Source of the DNA: Carya illinoinensis
Taxonomy: Eukaryota; Streptophyta; Magnoliopsida; Fagales; Juglandaceae
Assembly: GCF_018687715.1 (NCBI RefSeq)
Contig: NC_056765.1
Coordinates: 7,304,501-7,368,500 of the forward strand
Reading direction: 5' to 3'
DNA length: 64,000 nt
Under the pieces are notes generated by a model that ran no database searches, was not told where the DNA came from, and was given only the letters and a program-made list of their open reading frames with translations. Of this stretch, positions 33,030-46,016 are shown piece after piece. The translations under genes and the position numbers were made by a program. How positions within the stretch are numbered: position 1 is the first letter of the stretch; every line of letters starts with the position of its first letter.

Positions 33030-34319
33030 AATGTTAAATGTTAGACAATTTTTTTTTTCTTTTTTTTTTCTTAGTGATTAAAGAAGTGTTTTTTTAGTGA
33101 TATTTTGATTTTTTTTAAAAATATATATAAAAATATAAAAAAAATAAATGAAGAGAAATAAAAAATAATGAAAAAACGTTTTTGTTCTTCTCGTGAGCCG
33201 TCTTGTGCTACATGGATGTAGCACGGCTCATCCATTTATAAGATCATTTTACTTGCTCCTTTGACCTCATTTAGAATGCATCTTACATGTTACATTGGTG
33301 AGGTAGGCATCTAATTATAAGATCTTTTTTCCTGCACCTTTGGCCACATTTGAAATTACATTATATATGATGATAATATACTAATTTTTCTCTTTTAATT
33401 TAACAAATATTACTTAAAATCTAATGCCAACATATTAAGAGCACACCCTAAAAAATTTTCAACATATATAATTATACATATATTTATTAATATTATTTTG
33501 GAGTTTATTTTAGAATTTATGAGTTACACAAATGAGTTGAAATGGCTAATTAAACAAATCAGCCCTAAAAATAAGGGTTGCGCCTGTTGAGACTCAAACC
33601 AGTGCCACCTTGTTGGAAAAAGTAAGTGTGACTGTTAATCCAAGTCAAACAAAATCCCTGACTTAAACATCACATGCATCTAACAGAGCAGTGCTACATC
33701 CCCCGAGGGACCTAGCCCGAATGTCTCCCAATAAGCACAATTTTTTTTTCATTCAAATTTTTTATATTTTTAAAATAAAAAATTTACAATATTATTAAAA
33801 AATACTTCTTTAATTATTAAAAAATAATAATAAAAGTAATATTTTTTTTTTGATTACAGGACAACTACTCGGGAGTTATTTTCAGATGAAATAGCATTTC
33901 TATTATCTAATAATTTTTTAGTATTAGTGCAAGCATTAATTTTTAATTTCACAGCACCCTATAATTGGTTAAAAGTACTACATGTTTGTACTCCACACTT
34001 ATCTAATAATAATTTTTTTATAAGCCGCATTAACTATCTAATAATTAGATGTGGTTTGGATTCAAAGATGAGATGAAATAATTTTATATGAGTTGAATAA
34101 AATATTATTATTATTTTGAAATTTAAAAAAGTTGAATTGAGATTGAAAAAAGTTGAATTATTTATTATATCTTGCGTGAAAATTTAAAAAAATTCTAATG
34201 ATGGGATGAGATGAAATGAGATAAGTTGAGAAGGTTTCGCTTTGTCTTCAAGATCTCTCTTTCTGCTTTTGTGTTGGGATACATGTTTCTACAAACCGAG
34301 TTGTTCCTAAAATTTATTG
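33030..34319. other. AT-rich intergenic region
   Basis: No gene. Contains poly-A/T runs and pieces (33180-33235, 33690-33880) resembling other anonymous repeats in the window. Confidence 0.5.
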
Positions 34320-34327
34320 GCGTAGAT

Positions 34328-35006
34328 TTGAGCTGGCAAATCGTATTTTCTGGTTATTTTTGCGTCATGAATATTCGAGTATATAGGTTAACCCGAACCT
34401 AACCTATTAAGCTAAATGTATCAAACTTCCAAACCTTAACTCAATCCATTTAGATAACGGGTTGTGTCGTGTCATTCATTTTGGCCTATTTAATAATTAA
34501 TTAGAAATATGTTAATACGACATGACTCATTTAAACTCGTTTATTTCATGTAAATGGGTTGAACTAAAATACATAATTCATTTGATTTGATTAACATAAT
34601 TTTACATTCAAGTTAAAATCTATATTTATTAATAACCACAATATCTTAAAAAATATGTATCAATATATTTCAAATTTTAAAATATTACAAACTATACCAT
34701 AACAAATATAAGCATAGGTCTAAAATTACAATTCCAAGAATAAAAACAATAAAAACATAAGTACACTGAGAAATGTCAATATTACAACTTAACAATAATT
34801 AAATTTTAATTTTGAAATAAATTTTGAATAGGTCAAAATGGGTTGATTTTGTGTTAAGCTAGTTGACCCATTATTGATTTGTTTATAAATTGTCTTAATG
34901 GATCAACCCATTTTGACCTGAACCCGTTAATATCAAACCCAAACCCGTTAATTTTATGTCGTATTCATATTGAGTTCATGGGTCATGTCATATATTGCCA
35001 CCCCTA
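34328..35006. mobile_element. hAT-type MITE, older copy
   Basis: The right end is TTGCCACCCCTA and the left end TTGAGCTGGCAA is its diverged inverted partner. Flanking 8-mers GCGTAGAT (34320-34327) and GCATAGAT (35007-35014) differ at one base, consistent with the 8 bp hAT duplication. The interior has repeated GACCCGTTAA-like and AACCCATTTTGACC phrases shared with the copy at 39621. No coding sequence. Confidence 0.75.
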
Positions 35007-35014
35007 GCATAGAT

Positions 35015-35565
35015 ATCCAGTACCAATTTGCATTAGTAATCTTTCAATGTAGAAGCTATGCCCACAAGGAGGAGTATTAAAGATTGATGCAGTTTTCTAT
35101 ACAAGCTATATTTAGTTTATGCTATTATTAGTCATTTGGTTTATTACTCTGCTTTGGAACAATATGTTATTAATTGTTGTTATTCTCAAGATGGCATATA
35201 AGATGTATTTGGGTGAATTGTAAACAGCAGAACAATAGAATCAATCAAACAATTGTTGGTTGAAGTTCTCCCCTATTTTTCTCCTCTGGTTTCATTATTT
35301 TCCTTAATCTGATTTCTAAAACCAACATTAAGTGCTCTAATGGAAGAATCAAACAAGAAAGGAGAAATTAGAGGGATGGCTGTAGTGAAAGGGATTTCTA
35401 GTCCAACCAGTCATACAAACAACAGCAGAAAATAAAAGAAAATGAAAGATAAGTAGAGAAAAATGAAAAAGAGTAGATGTCACCCAAGCTGTGAAAAGGT
35501 TCACAGCATTAACACTTTGACTTTTTTTTTTCAGCAAAAAGAATGCTTCTTAAAATGCCAATTAT
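35015..35565. other. Spacer or internal remnant of the Tat/Athila-type element
   Basis: AT-rich; no coding sequence is supported. Confidence 0.4.
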
Positions 35566-35596
35566 CCCCAGCAACGGCACCAAAAACTTGATTAGC

Positions 35597-37062
35597 TTAT
35601 GGTTTTAACTTCAAAATGCAGAAGTTGTTAAAGTAATACAATGGTAAATTCCAAGATCGATTTCACAAGGACAATGGTAACTAAGCAAGCATTAACATCT
35701 CAGTCATAATCACAAGATAACATATTATCATTCATGGTAACAAGCAATTCTGAAAAGAAAAGAAAGTCTTAAACTAAAGGATTGAGCAATGAACAAGAAA
35801 GTATGAAATAAATTTCAGGTACCAGCCACTAAATGTATCGACCCAAAATGATAGCTATTTACCAAGGAAATGTGGACTGGATTAAGAGTAAAGTTATTGG
35901 CTGTTTTAGAAGTTTAAGCACAGATAAAAACTGATAATAAAGATGAGTCTATGTTTCTAAAATTACCAAAAACCAAGGGATTTAGAGAAAATGTGTAGAA
36001 ATATAATTAAACTTGTAAGAAACAATAAAACAAACACTTGGGATATAATTTTCACCCAACTCTGATTTGATGATGGATTTGCTTCTAATTTCATCTTTTC
36101 TCAACCATTTTCTCATTCCAAGAAATCATAGTCGTATAGTATAACAATAAATCAAAATTCTTAGCCTAATAAAACTGCTTGACAGATTATATAACAATTG
36201 TGAACATTGAAAGAAAACCATCAAAGTCTTGTTACTAGTTCAAGCATCATTGTGCCTTTACATCTACAACTGATCAAGGTCAAGAACAGAGAACTTAAAT
36301 CATTTCTATACGTAAAATGAAATAAAATCCAACAAGTTAATCATCCAAATCCCATAAAACTGAAGAAATCCAATCCAAAAAAGTCATGGGTTACTCCATA
36401 AATCCCAAGCTAAAAGTCTAGCCAAACATCTCTAAATTAGCAAAATGTCCCAAATGAAAAGTAAAAACTAAAATCCCCATTGCAGTCCGAAAGGTGTAAA
36501 ATAATGGAAGATAAAACAAAAATGAAAACTGACTAGCCAAAAAAAAAGGCTCCAGCCGTAGCTCCATTTTATAATTATGCACCTCGGCATCCTGATTCCT
36601 TGAGCAAGCGTTACTCCTTTCTTTCATTATCTGCCACAAGTCCCTTTCAAAATTAAAACCATGTTATACCAGCTCTCTTGATTCGTGCCATATCTCACGC
36701 ATGATCACCTCTGCTGCTGCCCATATCCCACTTCAATGCAATGCTCTCTTTCGCTCCAGCATTAGAAATTTGTTCTCCACTTGGTTCATGTCCTAGAGTA
36801 CTTCCACTGCCTGCATCCCACTTCAACGTAATGATCTCTTCTTCTTTTTGTGATGAGTTTTTCTTCTCTTCCAAAATTGCCTTGCACATATGAGAGTAAA
36901 TGTTTATTATTTTAAGGGTACGTACAGTGTCAAATGGCACTTGGTGCTACTAATTTTAGCTCCAGTACTTAAAATGTGATGCATAATTAAATGCTTAACT
37001 CTTCTTTGATGAAATAAATCGTTTACTTAAGCACCTTAATTATACATTTCTAACACTTTATC
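35597..37062 (-). repeat. Probable LTR of a Tat/Athila-type Ty3 element
   Basis: On the minus strand, TTTTTGGTGCCGTTGCTGGGG (35589-35569) matches, with two changes, the conserved TGGCGCCGTTGCCGGGG primer-site context of plant Athila/Tat elements. The bases before it would be the LTR 3' end, and GATCGATTTCACAAGG-like sequence near 35656 is typical of these LTR ends. The LTR start near 37062 (TGATAAAGTG on the minus strand) is a guess: a LINE abuts it. No internal coding region follows at lower coordinates. Confidence 0.4.
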
Positions 37063-39140
37063 AAGGGAGACTGAGGATTAGCCATTTACTTTTTGCTGAT
37101 GACTGTGTTTTTTTTTTGTTCATCTACAATTCAAGAGTGGAGACATGTGAAAAAAATTCCTGGACTCATACGTGGCAGCTTCAAGCCAATGTCTTAACAA
37201 GCAAAAAACAGTCATTTTCTTCAACTCTGATAATGCACAAAGAGAAAATGACCTGATTGTACAAGAAGCTAGTGTTAATCCATGTACCAACTATGAGAAA
37301 TACTTGGGGTTGTCCAAGTATAATACTTTTAGAGGCATTAGAGAGAAGATTTGGGTTAAACTTAACAGCTGGAAGAATAAGTATTATCACAAGCAGGGAA
37401 AGAGGTGCTGTTAAAGGCATTTATTTAGGCTATTCCCATATTTACAATAAGTGTTTTTTTGCTTCCAAGAAAGCTATGCAAGCCAAGATCCATTGGAGGA
37501 GTTGGTACAAAATGAGAGCTGCTAAACAAAATGGGGGCTTGGATTTTAGAGACCTCGGATGCTTTAATAAAGCTATGCTAGCTAATTAGGCTTGGAGGCT
37601 TCTCTATAATCCATCCTCCATGGATGCTCAAGTTATGAAAGATAACTATTATAGTTCTTCTGAGCTTTTGGATTCTAAAATAGGATTTGCGGCATCTCAC
37701 ATGTGGAGAAGTATTAGATCTGCCATGGACTTGCTGAAGAGGGCTACTTTGGAGGGTTGGTGATGGTAAGAAGATCAAGAAATGGAAAGACAGATGGATA
37801 CCAATTCCATCTATTTACAAAATCCAATCACCTGTTAAGAGGTTTGCCAATAAGGCAAAAGTATAAGAGCTAATAGATGAGTACATAAGTTGCTGGAAGA
37901 AATCTGTCATTGAAAATGTGCTCACACAAAGGGAAGTAGAAATCATATTTAGCATTCCTATTAAAAGAATGGGAGTGGAGGATAAGATAGTTTGGGACTT
38001 TACTAAAAATAGATTGTTTTAAGAAAAAAGCACATATCATTTAGCTCACTCAACAAAGAGAACATGTGGAGGTGAAACCTCATATCCACCAGATGGAGAG
38101 AAATGTTGGAAGAAAGTGTGGAGTTTACATGTCTCGGGTAGTGATAAAATGTTCATATGGAAAGCCTGTCATGAGATTCTTTCCATCATATGAAATTTAA
38201 TGAAAAAATAGATTATCACTTCACAGTTATGCCCTATATGTGAGTTGGAGGAAGAGACAATTTTCCATGTGTTATGGAACTGCCCAACAACTGCTGATGT
38301 GTGGTCTGTAAATCAAAGTCCTGTGCATAAGCAATCAGGGTAGTTTAATGATTTTCTGGAGCTATGGAAGAAACTGCTAGTTAGCTTACCAGATGAACAA
38401 TTGGAAGTGGTAGTTGCTATCATGAAGAGGATCTAGTTTAGAATGAATGTTTTTATTTTTTAGGATCAATTTGAAGCACATCAGCAAGTGTTCTCTGCTG
38501 CTTAACAAGGACTAGAAGATTTTAAGAGTGCCCAAGTGAATATTTTAGGAGACCAAATGAATCAAAGAGCTGACAGAAGTACTAGAAGTTGGTGTAGACC
38601 AGAGGAGTATGTCATCAAGGTGAACTGGGATGTAGTTGTGGATTCAAAATCTAATAGAATTAGGATTGGAGTTATGACCAGGGATTGTGAAGCGGAAATC
38701 CAAATGTGCCTTTGTGCAAGGGTGGAGTATGTGGTAGAGGCTATCACAGCAGAGGCTATGGTGCTTAGAAGAGCTATGGAGGTTTGTCCTGAGTTGGGTT
38801 TCAGAAATATAATTTTGAAGGGGATGCACAAGCTATAGTTAAAGTTATTTCTACTACAAATGAGAGTTGGGCTTGGAATGGACTAATTCTTGACGATAAT
38901 AGAAGAATTCTTTGCTGCAATACATCATGGAAAGTCCAATTTGTATATAGAGAAGCTAACATGGTTGCTCACAAATTGGTAAAGTCTGCATTGCTTGATG
39001 ATACGGAGAAGATATGGTTAGAGGAAGGGCCAAATTGCATTCGTAATGAGTTAAGTAAGGATAAGCCTTGTATGGATCCTATTTCATGAATGAAATGCTA
39101 TGATGTTGATTTCTTAAAAAAAAAAAAAAAAAAAAAAAAA
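37063..39140 (+). pseudogene. 5'-truncated L1-type LINE, ORF2 3' half, degenerate
   Basis: The fragment begins within reverse transcriptase (LRISHLLFADDCVFF, the catalytic ADD) and continues through EKYLGL, IWVKLNSWKNKYY and GGLDFRDLGCFNKAML. A zinc-finger RT region follows (about 38090-38300: FIWKACHE, LCPICELEEETIFHVLWNCP). Near 38600-39000 an RNase H domain reads VIKVNWDVVVDSK and AEAMVLRRAMEVCPELGF. It ends TGAATGAAATGCTATG and a long poly(A) at 39117-39140. Many stops and frameshifts break it. The order RT, zf-RVT, RNase H is that of plant L1 LINEs. No clear target duplication was found. Confidence 0.85.
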
Positions 39141-39612
39141 TTAGTGCAGGTGTGAAATATTAAATAGTAGTGAATATTAGTAGAGTGATCTCACTTCAAC
39201 TCCAAGTGTGTCCCTTCAATGCCAACTTAAATCACTCCACTATCCAAACATAGCATTTATCTTCACTTCAATTCACTCGGTCTCCTGATCCATTTCAAAT
39301 TTTGAAACTCAAACATAAATCTAACACTGAGCAAATTTACCATGAGCAAATTTACCATCCAACTTCTACTCCCATGTGATGCGCTCTCTTTAAAAATATA
39401 TACATCCTGACCATATATCCTTTCTCACCGGACATACCATCTCCAAGTGTGTCCCTCAATTCCACTACCATAAAAGCTTCTCTACCTCTTTTCAAAAAAA
39501 AAAAGAAAAGAAAACACATTCAACTTCTTTCTTTCTGTCACTCCATTACCTCAGCATCATGAATCCCATTTGTCTCCAATTATTTTTTTCAAAAAAAAAA
39601 AAAATCTACATT
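39141..39612. other. Intergenic spacer
   Basis: No gene. The phrase CTCCAAGTGTGTCCCT occurs twice (about 39200 and 39441). Confidence 0.4.
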
Positions 39613-39620
39613 CTCTCAAC

Positions 39621-40268
39621 TAGGGGTGTCAAATCGTGTTAATGGGTCGTGTTCGTGTCGTGTCAAGACATGTATATTATACTATATAGCTCAACCCTAA
39701 CTTGACCCGTTTAGCTTATCGTGTCAAAATTTCAAACCTAACACGACCCGTTAACATAATGGGTCGTGTCGTGTCAACCCGTTTTGACCTATTAGTGAAT
39801 ATTACGAAATAAGTTAACACGACATAATACGACCCGTTTCAAACTATTTATTTAAGTAAGTTAAAAATGTTCAAAATTAACCAGTTTGACCTAATTAAAT
39901 TTAGCATAATTTTATATAAATTTAAAAATCACAATATTTATAAAAATTATAAAGCTAAATACAAGTCCAAAATTACAATCCAAACAATAAAAATTTTGAT
40001 ATTAAAATTCTAAAAAATTACAATCCAAACAATAAAAATATCAATATTAAAATTCTAATAATTTTACTTATAAGTATAAGGGTATAATTATAACTTTAAC
40101 TTTCTTAACGTGTCATAACAGGTTGACCCGTTATCAACCCATTAAGCAATCGTGTCTTAACGGATTAACCTATTTTGACCTGAACCCGTTAAGACTAAAC
40201 CCTAACCCACTATTATCGTGTCGTGTTCGTGTTGAGTTAACAGGTCGTGTAACATATTACCACCCCTA
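39621..40268. mobile_element. hAT-type MITE with perfect ends and 8 bp duplication
   Basis: It starts TAGGGGTG and ends CACCCCTA, flanked by CTCTCAAC on both sides (39613-39620 and 40269-40276). The subterminal regions are rich in inverted GGGTCGTGTCGTGTC / GACACGACACGACCC-type phrases. There is no transposase; open frames inside are short. It belongs with 34328-35006. Confidence 0.9.
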
Positions 40269-40276
40269 CTCTCAAC

Positions 40277-40796
40277 CTCCTCATTTCTTATTTCAAATTC
40301 AACTTTTGTTTAGTCAAATGAGTATTTTATTGGTTGAAGTGTTGGGCTCATTTTCGTTGTTGGTCTTGTTTATTGTCCAAGGCCTATATTTGGTCAATTG
40401 TTGGTCCTGATCTTTTGCATGTTGATTACCCTTTAAAGGCTTAGCCCATCATTATTGGATCAAGAGCCCTTTAAAGGCTTAGCCCATCACTACTCAGAAT
40501 AATCATTTGAAATTCCTAAACACCATCGCAAATTTATTTCTCCGACCAAAAAAAAAAAGTACTCAACTACAACAAGGATAAAAATCAAGAAATGCACGGA
40601 GGCCATATATATAAAATCAATCAAATAGATTTTTATTTACCGTATTTTATCGAGATTAGAAAATATCTATAATATGAAGCTTTGATACCACAGGTTAGAT
40701 ATTTTGACATGGATATTAATAATTAAATTTTCAATTTTTATAATTCACAATATTGAACCTAAGGTTTGAAACTTTGTGTAATTATATATCTACACA
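40277..40796. other. Spacer with a tandem phrase
   Basis: CCCTTTAAAGGCTTAGCCCA occurs twice, about 37 bp apart (40430 and 40467). No gene. Confidence 0.5.
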
Positions 40797-42136
40797 TAGA
40801 TTTTGATGATAACGAATGAACTCAGAGAATAAAAGAGTCTCAATCTCAAGTTATCTATAAAATAGAGTCAAGCACATCAAGAAACCAAGCATGAGCAAGA
40901 AGGGAACAAGTTCACATTAAAATCATAGAGTAATGTTGTAAATCTCTTAAAATTTTGAAATTAGGATTAAAGCTCAAAATTAATATTTTATCATAAAGTA
41001 TTAAAATACATTTTCCACATATGCATGAATATTTTGAAAATTAAATTTGAAAAATTTGAAAGATAATTGATTGTCATCTTTCACATGTGCATGACATGAT
41101 TAAAGGTTTGAATTTTGAAAATATTAAAGATGATTGATTATCATCTTTTACATGTGCATAAATATTTTCAAAAGTGATTGATACTCTTTTGACTTATGCA
41201 AAAAGTAGATAATTTTATTTGAAAATTTTGAAAATATTAAATATGATTGATTGTCATCTTTCACACGTGCATGTTTTATTTGAATATTTTCAAAAGTGAT
41301 TGATACTTTTTTTGACTTATGCAAAAGGTAAATGATTTTATTTGAAAATTTTGAAAAATAAAGTATGCTCATTTTGTCATATGAAAAAAGTAAAAAAATT
41401 AGTTTTGAAATTTTTGAAAAGTAAATGATGTTGTCCTTGACAAATGAAAAAGAAGAAACTTTTGTTTGAATTTTTTGAAAAAGTAAATGATGTTGTCTTT
41501 GACGTGTAAATCTTTTTAAATTTGAATATGAAATCTCATATGCCTATAAATAGATTATTTGATGGCTTCACATTCACAACACCAAAAGCATACGACATTC
41601 ATTCAAAACTTTCATTCTCTATTCTATAAGCATTGAGCCTTAATCCTTGTTCATTTTGAGAGATATAGTTTGTGCTATAATGTTCTTATTTTACTAATTG
41701 AGCAGTGTTTTATGATAATTTACCCACTATCAGCTCTTGCATCAGTAAAAGAGTGTGTATAACCCTTGTGCGTGTAGAAAGAGTTCTACACAGGGAATAG
41801 TTGAATCATCACGTGTAAGGTGATTGCAAGTGTAGAGGGTGTTCTACACGGATCCTTTGTAGCGGTGTTATTCAAATTTGTAATAGGTTTCTATCTCCAC
41901 CTGAAGAATGTTGAATAGTGAATTTGGGAATCCTCAAGGGACAGCTTGAGGGGAGGACGTAGGCAGTGGGACTGAACCTCGTTAACATATTGAGTTTGTT
42001 TTTCTCTTACCTTTACTTTTTATATTTATTGCTGCTTCATATTTTGTTTATATTTTATATTGTGTATTTGATTTATAGTTGTTAATTTTTAAATACAACT
42101 CAATTCATCTCCCATCTTGTGTTAGTCATCTGGACA
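40797..42136 (+). repeat. Copia SIRE-like solo LTR (about 1.34 kb)
   Basis: The start TAGATTTTGATGATAACG and the 3' half, with GGGAATCCTCAAGGG, GGGGAGGACGTAGGCAGTGG and GAACCTCGTTAACATATTG, resemble SIRE/Maximus Copia LTRs. It is flanked by ACACA at 40792-40796 and 42137-42141, a weak low-complexity duplication. Between 41040 and 41480 a roughly 110 bp unit (GATTGATTGTCATCTTTCACA and following) is imperfectly repeated about four times. Another paired motif, AGTTCTACAC / TGTTCTACAC, lies near 41780-41850. Confidence 0.55.
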
Positions 42137-42141
42137 ACACA

Positions 42142-45100
42142 CAATAATAAAACAATGATATATAAACACATACATTTCTCCATCAGTTTAATGAAGAAAT
42201 TAATCTGACTATAAGGGAAGGATCACCCTAACAACTTTACCTCCGAGTATCTCCCAATGGCTAGAGACACAATAATATTGTAGGTGAGAACCCTTTAACC
42301 TCTCAGTATTATTTATAGATTTTCTGCCATATGAAATCTAGAGACTTTGTGTTCCACAATAATTGAATATAGAGGTATTATAGTCCCACTATAATTCAAT
42401 AAATTAAGTGATAAAATTGAGTTAATTTATACCCATTAGATATATATAGGTGTGTGGGATAAATCTAGAGTGTTGTTCGACCACCACCTCGCACTGCTTC
42501 TTAGCTTGTGTCATTGTTGACCTCGTTTCATCCAACTCCGTCGCGTCCTCCTCTCCCTCTAGGTAAGCTCTGCCACTGACACGCTTTATCTCTCGTGCAT
42601 GATACTATCAAGTGAAAATGAGTTGTTACATTTGTTACCCTAATCTGGAAAAGGGCAGATTTGCATGGGCCTTTGATTTAATTGAGTTTAATCACTTAAT
42701 TAAGTCAGCTTGCATCTCTTGTTTGAATTATTTTAGTTGAGCTTATTTAAATTCATATGGGCTTTATTTACATGATGGGCTCAATTTTATGATAGTCTAC
42801 AGAATCTTAGATTTGGGACCTGATACTAACTTTAACATTATAACGTCTGTTTGTGTAGTGGAATTTTTTGAAAATGATTTTAAAAAATAAGACATAAATT
42901 ACTGACTGTTTTAAAACTTTTTTAACTTTCATTCCCAAGATATTAAAGGTTCTATATTTAAAATAGAAACCTACTCTATAAGTAAAAAGTGAGTTTTGCA
43001 TTGGAATACATTAGATTAAAATATAAGTCATTTTACAGAATTTCCATCTCATACGTTTTCATGAAAACCCGTCTAGGCTGCTGTCGCTCTTCCCTTAGAG
43101 TCATGTCTCTCCTGACTTCTTCTTCACTTTGTCCCTGGTTGAATATACATAAAAATTAAAATAAGTTGAATATTCTTAATCGTTACTTCATACAGTCAAA
43201 ATATACTAATATAAGTTTTTATCCATGCATTCACATTCATATACATGCTTTATATAAGCGTACATTTTATTTGAAAACTTTACAAGGTAGGATTTTTCTT
43301 TAAAAATATTTTCCTTTCATAAAACATTTCTCACACTTAATACATTCATTTTTAAAGAGCTAAATGATTTCACAATATTTATTTTAATTGTTATCACTTT
43401 CCTTTGGCCGATGCATATTATTATGCCCCTTGTATTGGGTTTAATGGTCCTTTAGACCAGACTCTGCCTGTGGCTGCAGGTTGAAAATCCCTCAGTTAGG
43501 ATGGCACCACTGGGTGTATTACCAATGGGACCGATTTGGCATTATAATTTATCATTTTCCTTTGGTACCGTTTTATTCAGTCATTAGCCGTTACGTAGTT
43601 TCATACATTAAAACATTAATTTCTTTTCCGTTATTTCATTTCTTTTCATTATTTTCATTAATTAGTCCATTCATTTCATAAAACATCATTTCATAACATA
43701 AAGCATAAAACATCATTATTTTATTTAATGAAACATAAATACAATAAATACTACATATATCATCTATTTACATACATACAACTTAATACTTTGGGTGCAT
43801 AAATAGGGACTACCAAAGGAGGCCATCACAGATATACACCTTGGAATATTAATAATTAACAAATTTTTATAAAACATTATTTCATTTTCTTCATTGCATA
43901 AAACAATATTTTTCATGATAGCTTTTATTTTCATTTCATATCATTTAGAAAATTGTTGAAGAGTGTGAATATAATTACTTACATTGTTGTGCTGTTTCTT
44001 GAATCTTAATTCGTAACTCGTCACCTATACTAGATATCACTACATTTGTATGAAATAACGTGTTTTAATATTCTACTTGATTGATGCATATCATGGAGAA
44101 TACACATCAAATTTCATAAAAAATCACTGAATCATAGTTAATTAAACATATTATAATCTTAATAAAATACTTGAGCTACTTTAGAAAAAATCTATTAAGT
44201 CGTGAAAGACCTCCTCTCTAAAAAATAGATTTATTTTTTTATAATTAATATAATTAATAAATCTTTAAACAAATCATATCATTTAAAATAGTTTTAACAT
44301 ATCTTTATATTTTAAAAAATTATAATAAAATCTATCAAAGTCAATCACTTAATCTCGTTTAATAAAAAAAATAGACTTAATAATATTAAATATTAAAATT
44401 CTTGTAAACTATTATTACAGTTTAATATTAATTTAATACTTAGTAATATATTTTAATTCTCTTAAATATTTTCTGTAAGCATAAGATTGCTGGCTAACAA
44501 AAATACGGCTTAATGACAAACTTTAATAACAGGGTTGGATACGGTAGAGAAATACTCGGATGGGTCTCCCGGTGGTTCTGGGTTTCGTGTTGGCTGGGCA
44601 GCTACGAGGTCGAAAGCTAGGAGGAAATCTGCTCTGTTTTCGGTCATGGTGGTCTGCGGTTGGATGCGAAGGAGGTGGATGCAGTGGCCTTGTCCTTTGG
44701 CTGAGCAGAAGGTGGAGTTTGCGGGAAGATGGTTTTCGTGGCTGTGCAACTGGGTAGCAGAGGTGAAGTTTGCTCTGTTTTTGTTGCTCTAAACAGAGGC
44801 TTCGTGCTGTTTGGTTATCCGTGGAGGAGGTAGGGTGGCTGTGCGTGGAGCTGGACAAGGACTGAGGTGAGGCTACGGCTTGGTGGCTAGGTGAGTGCTG
44901 ATCCGTGAAGAAATAATGGGAGAGAGAGAGAGAGGGAGGGAGTTGGGAGTAGTTTACCAGTTGAGAATGAGTGGGGAAGTTGTCGGGTGCTGAAGAACAA
45001 AATAACGTGATTGCACATGATTCCGGAGAGTCGAGACAAAAGAGACGGATACATCGAAGAGTGTGGAAATTTTTGATAAAAGAGTAGCTAAATTTTTGAA

Positions 45101-45552
45101 GAGAAATTGAATGAAGTTGTCGGGAAAGAATATAAAATTAATTATCGTGCTGTCTAATTTGTGCGAAATAAAAGGACAGAAAAAGGTAAGGAGATGCGGT
45201 TAGAAGGAGACTGATAGAAGTAGACAGGTGAGGACGCTGTCAGTTGTCCAGTACGATTGAAAAAGAAGCGTGAATTCCGGCAAACAATACGGAAAAGAAA
45301 AATTAATGGTGCGTAAACAATTTAAAAAGAAAAGAAAAATGCGCATTTGCATTTAACACGTTTTTTTTTTTAGCTGGGTCCGAGTTGGGAGTTGGGCTGG
45401 AGTCTGGACGAAGGAAGCTGGCCACCGCGGACATGTTTCTATCTAATCGAGTAATGTTATATACAGTTGTAGAATTATAAATATTATATAATTATTTTAA
45501 AAAAAGTAAAATTTACGATTAAAAATTATTTTTTCATATGGTAACGCTACTA
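42142..45552. other. Unassigned region
   Basis: AT-rich except for 44500-44960, where GC is higher and frames in several phases stay open for about 80-110 codons without recognisable content. 43390-43560 (TATTATGCCCCTTGTATTGGG, GGATGGCACCACTGGGTG) looks like part of an LTR, but no ends were found. Confidence 0.35.
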
Positions 45553-45840
45553 GCATATGCCTGGGGATGGCAACGATAAAGTGGCAGCGTTTTGAGAAAC
45601 GCTGTTAATGTAGGTACTGTGGTGGCGTTTCAATCAATGTTGCTAAATTGTATACAAACGCCGCTAATGAGATTTACAAATACCAGCATTTGTGCAAACA
45701 CCGAAACATGGAAATAGCGACCCTCCAATACCGGCGGATGGTTACGCCGGTAGAAAAATGCCGCGAATTAATTAGCGGCATTTTTTTGGACAGTTGCCGT
45801 CGCATAACCAACGCCGACAAATTTGTCTTTTTTTGTAGTG
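45553..45840 (+). mobile_element. CACTA element right end
   Basis: Ends GTCTTTTTTTGTAGTG (45825-45840), the reverse complement of CACTACAAAAAAAGAC. Subterminal GCGGCATTTTTTTGGACAG and AAACGCCGCTAATG repeats match 3612-3850 closely. Only this end is present, so it is a truncated relic or an internally deleted copy. Confidence 0.7.
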
Positions 45841-46011
45841 CCAGCCATTGATTAGTTTGTTTCAAAAGTTTTTAGCTCTTACAAGGATCATAGCCAAGCT
45901 TGGATCTTAGAACATCATTTGGAAGAGGACCTCTCCCTTCATGGACGTCTTCCGAGTGGTTTCCACCTTTTATCTTTTGGTGTTACAGTCAGAAGCCATG
46001 GTAGTGTAGCA

Positions 46012-46016
46012 GCAGC
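46012..46016. repeat. Target-site duplication GCAGC (partner at 49362-49366)
   Basis: Perfect 5 bp repeat outside the 3.3 kb LTR. Confidence 0.9.

Noticed and set aside
44510..44860. GC-rich block with open frames on both strands as a gene
   Set aside because: No recognisable domain, no start or splice context, and frames open in several phases; more likely part of an unidentified repeat.
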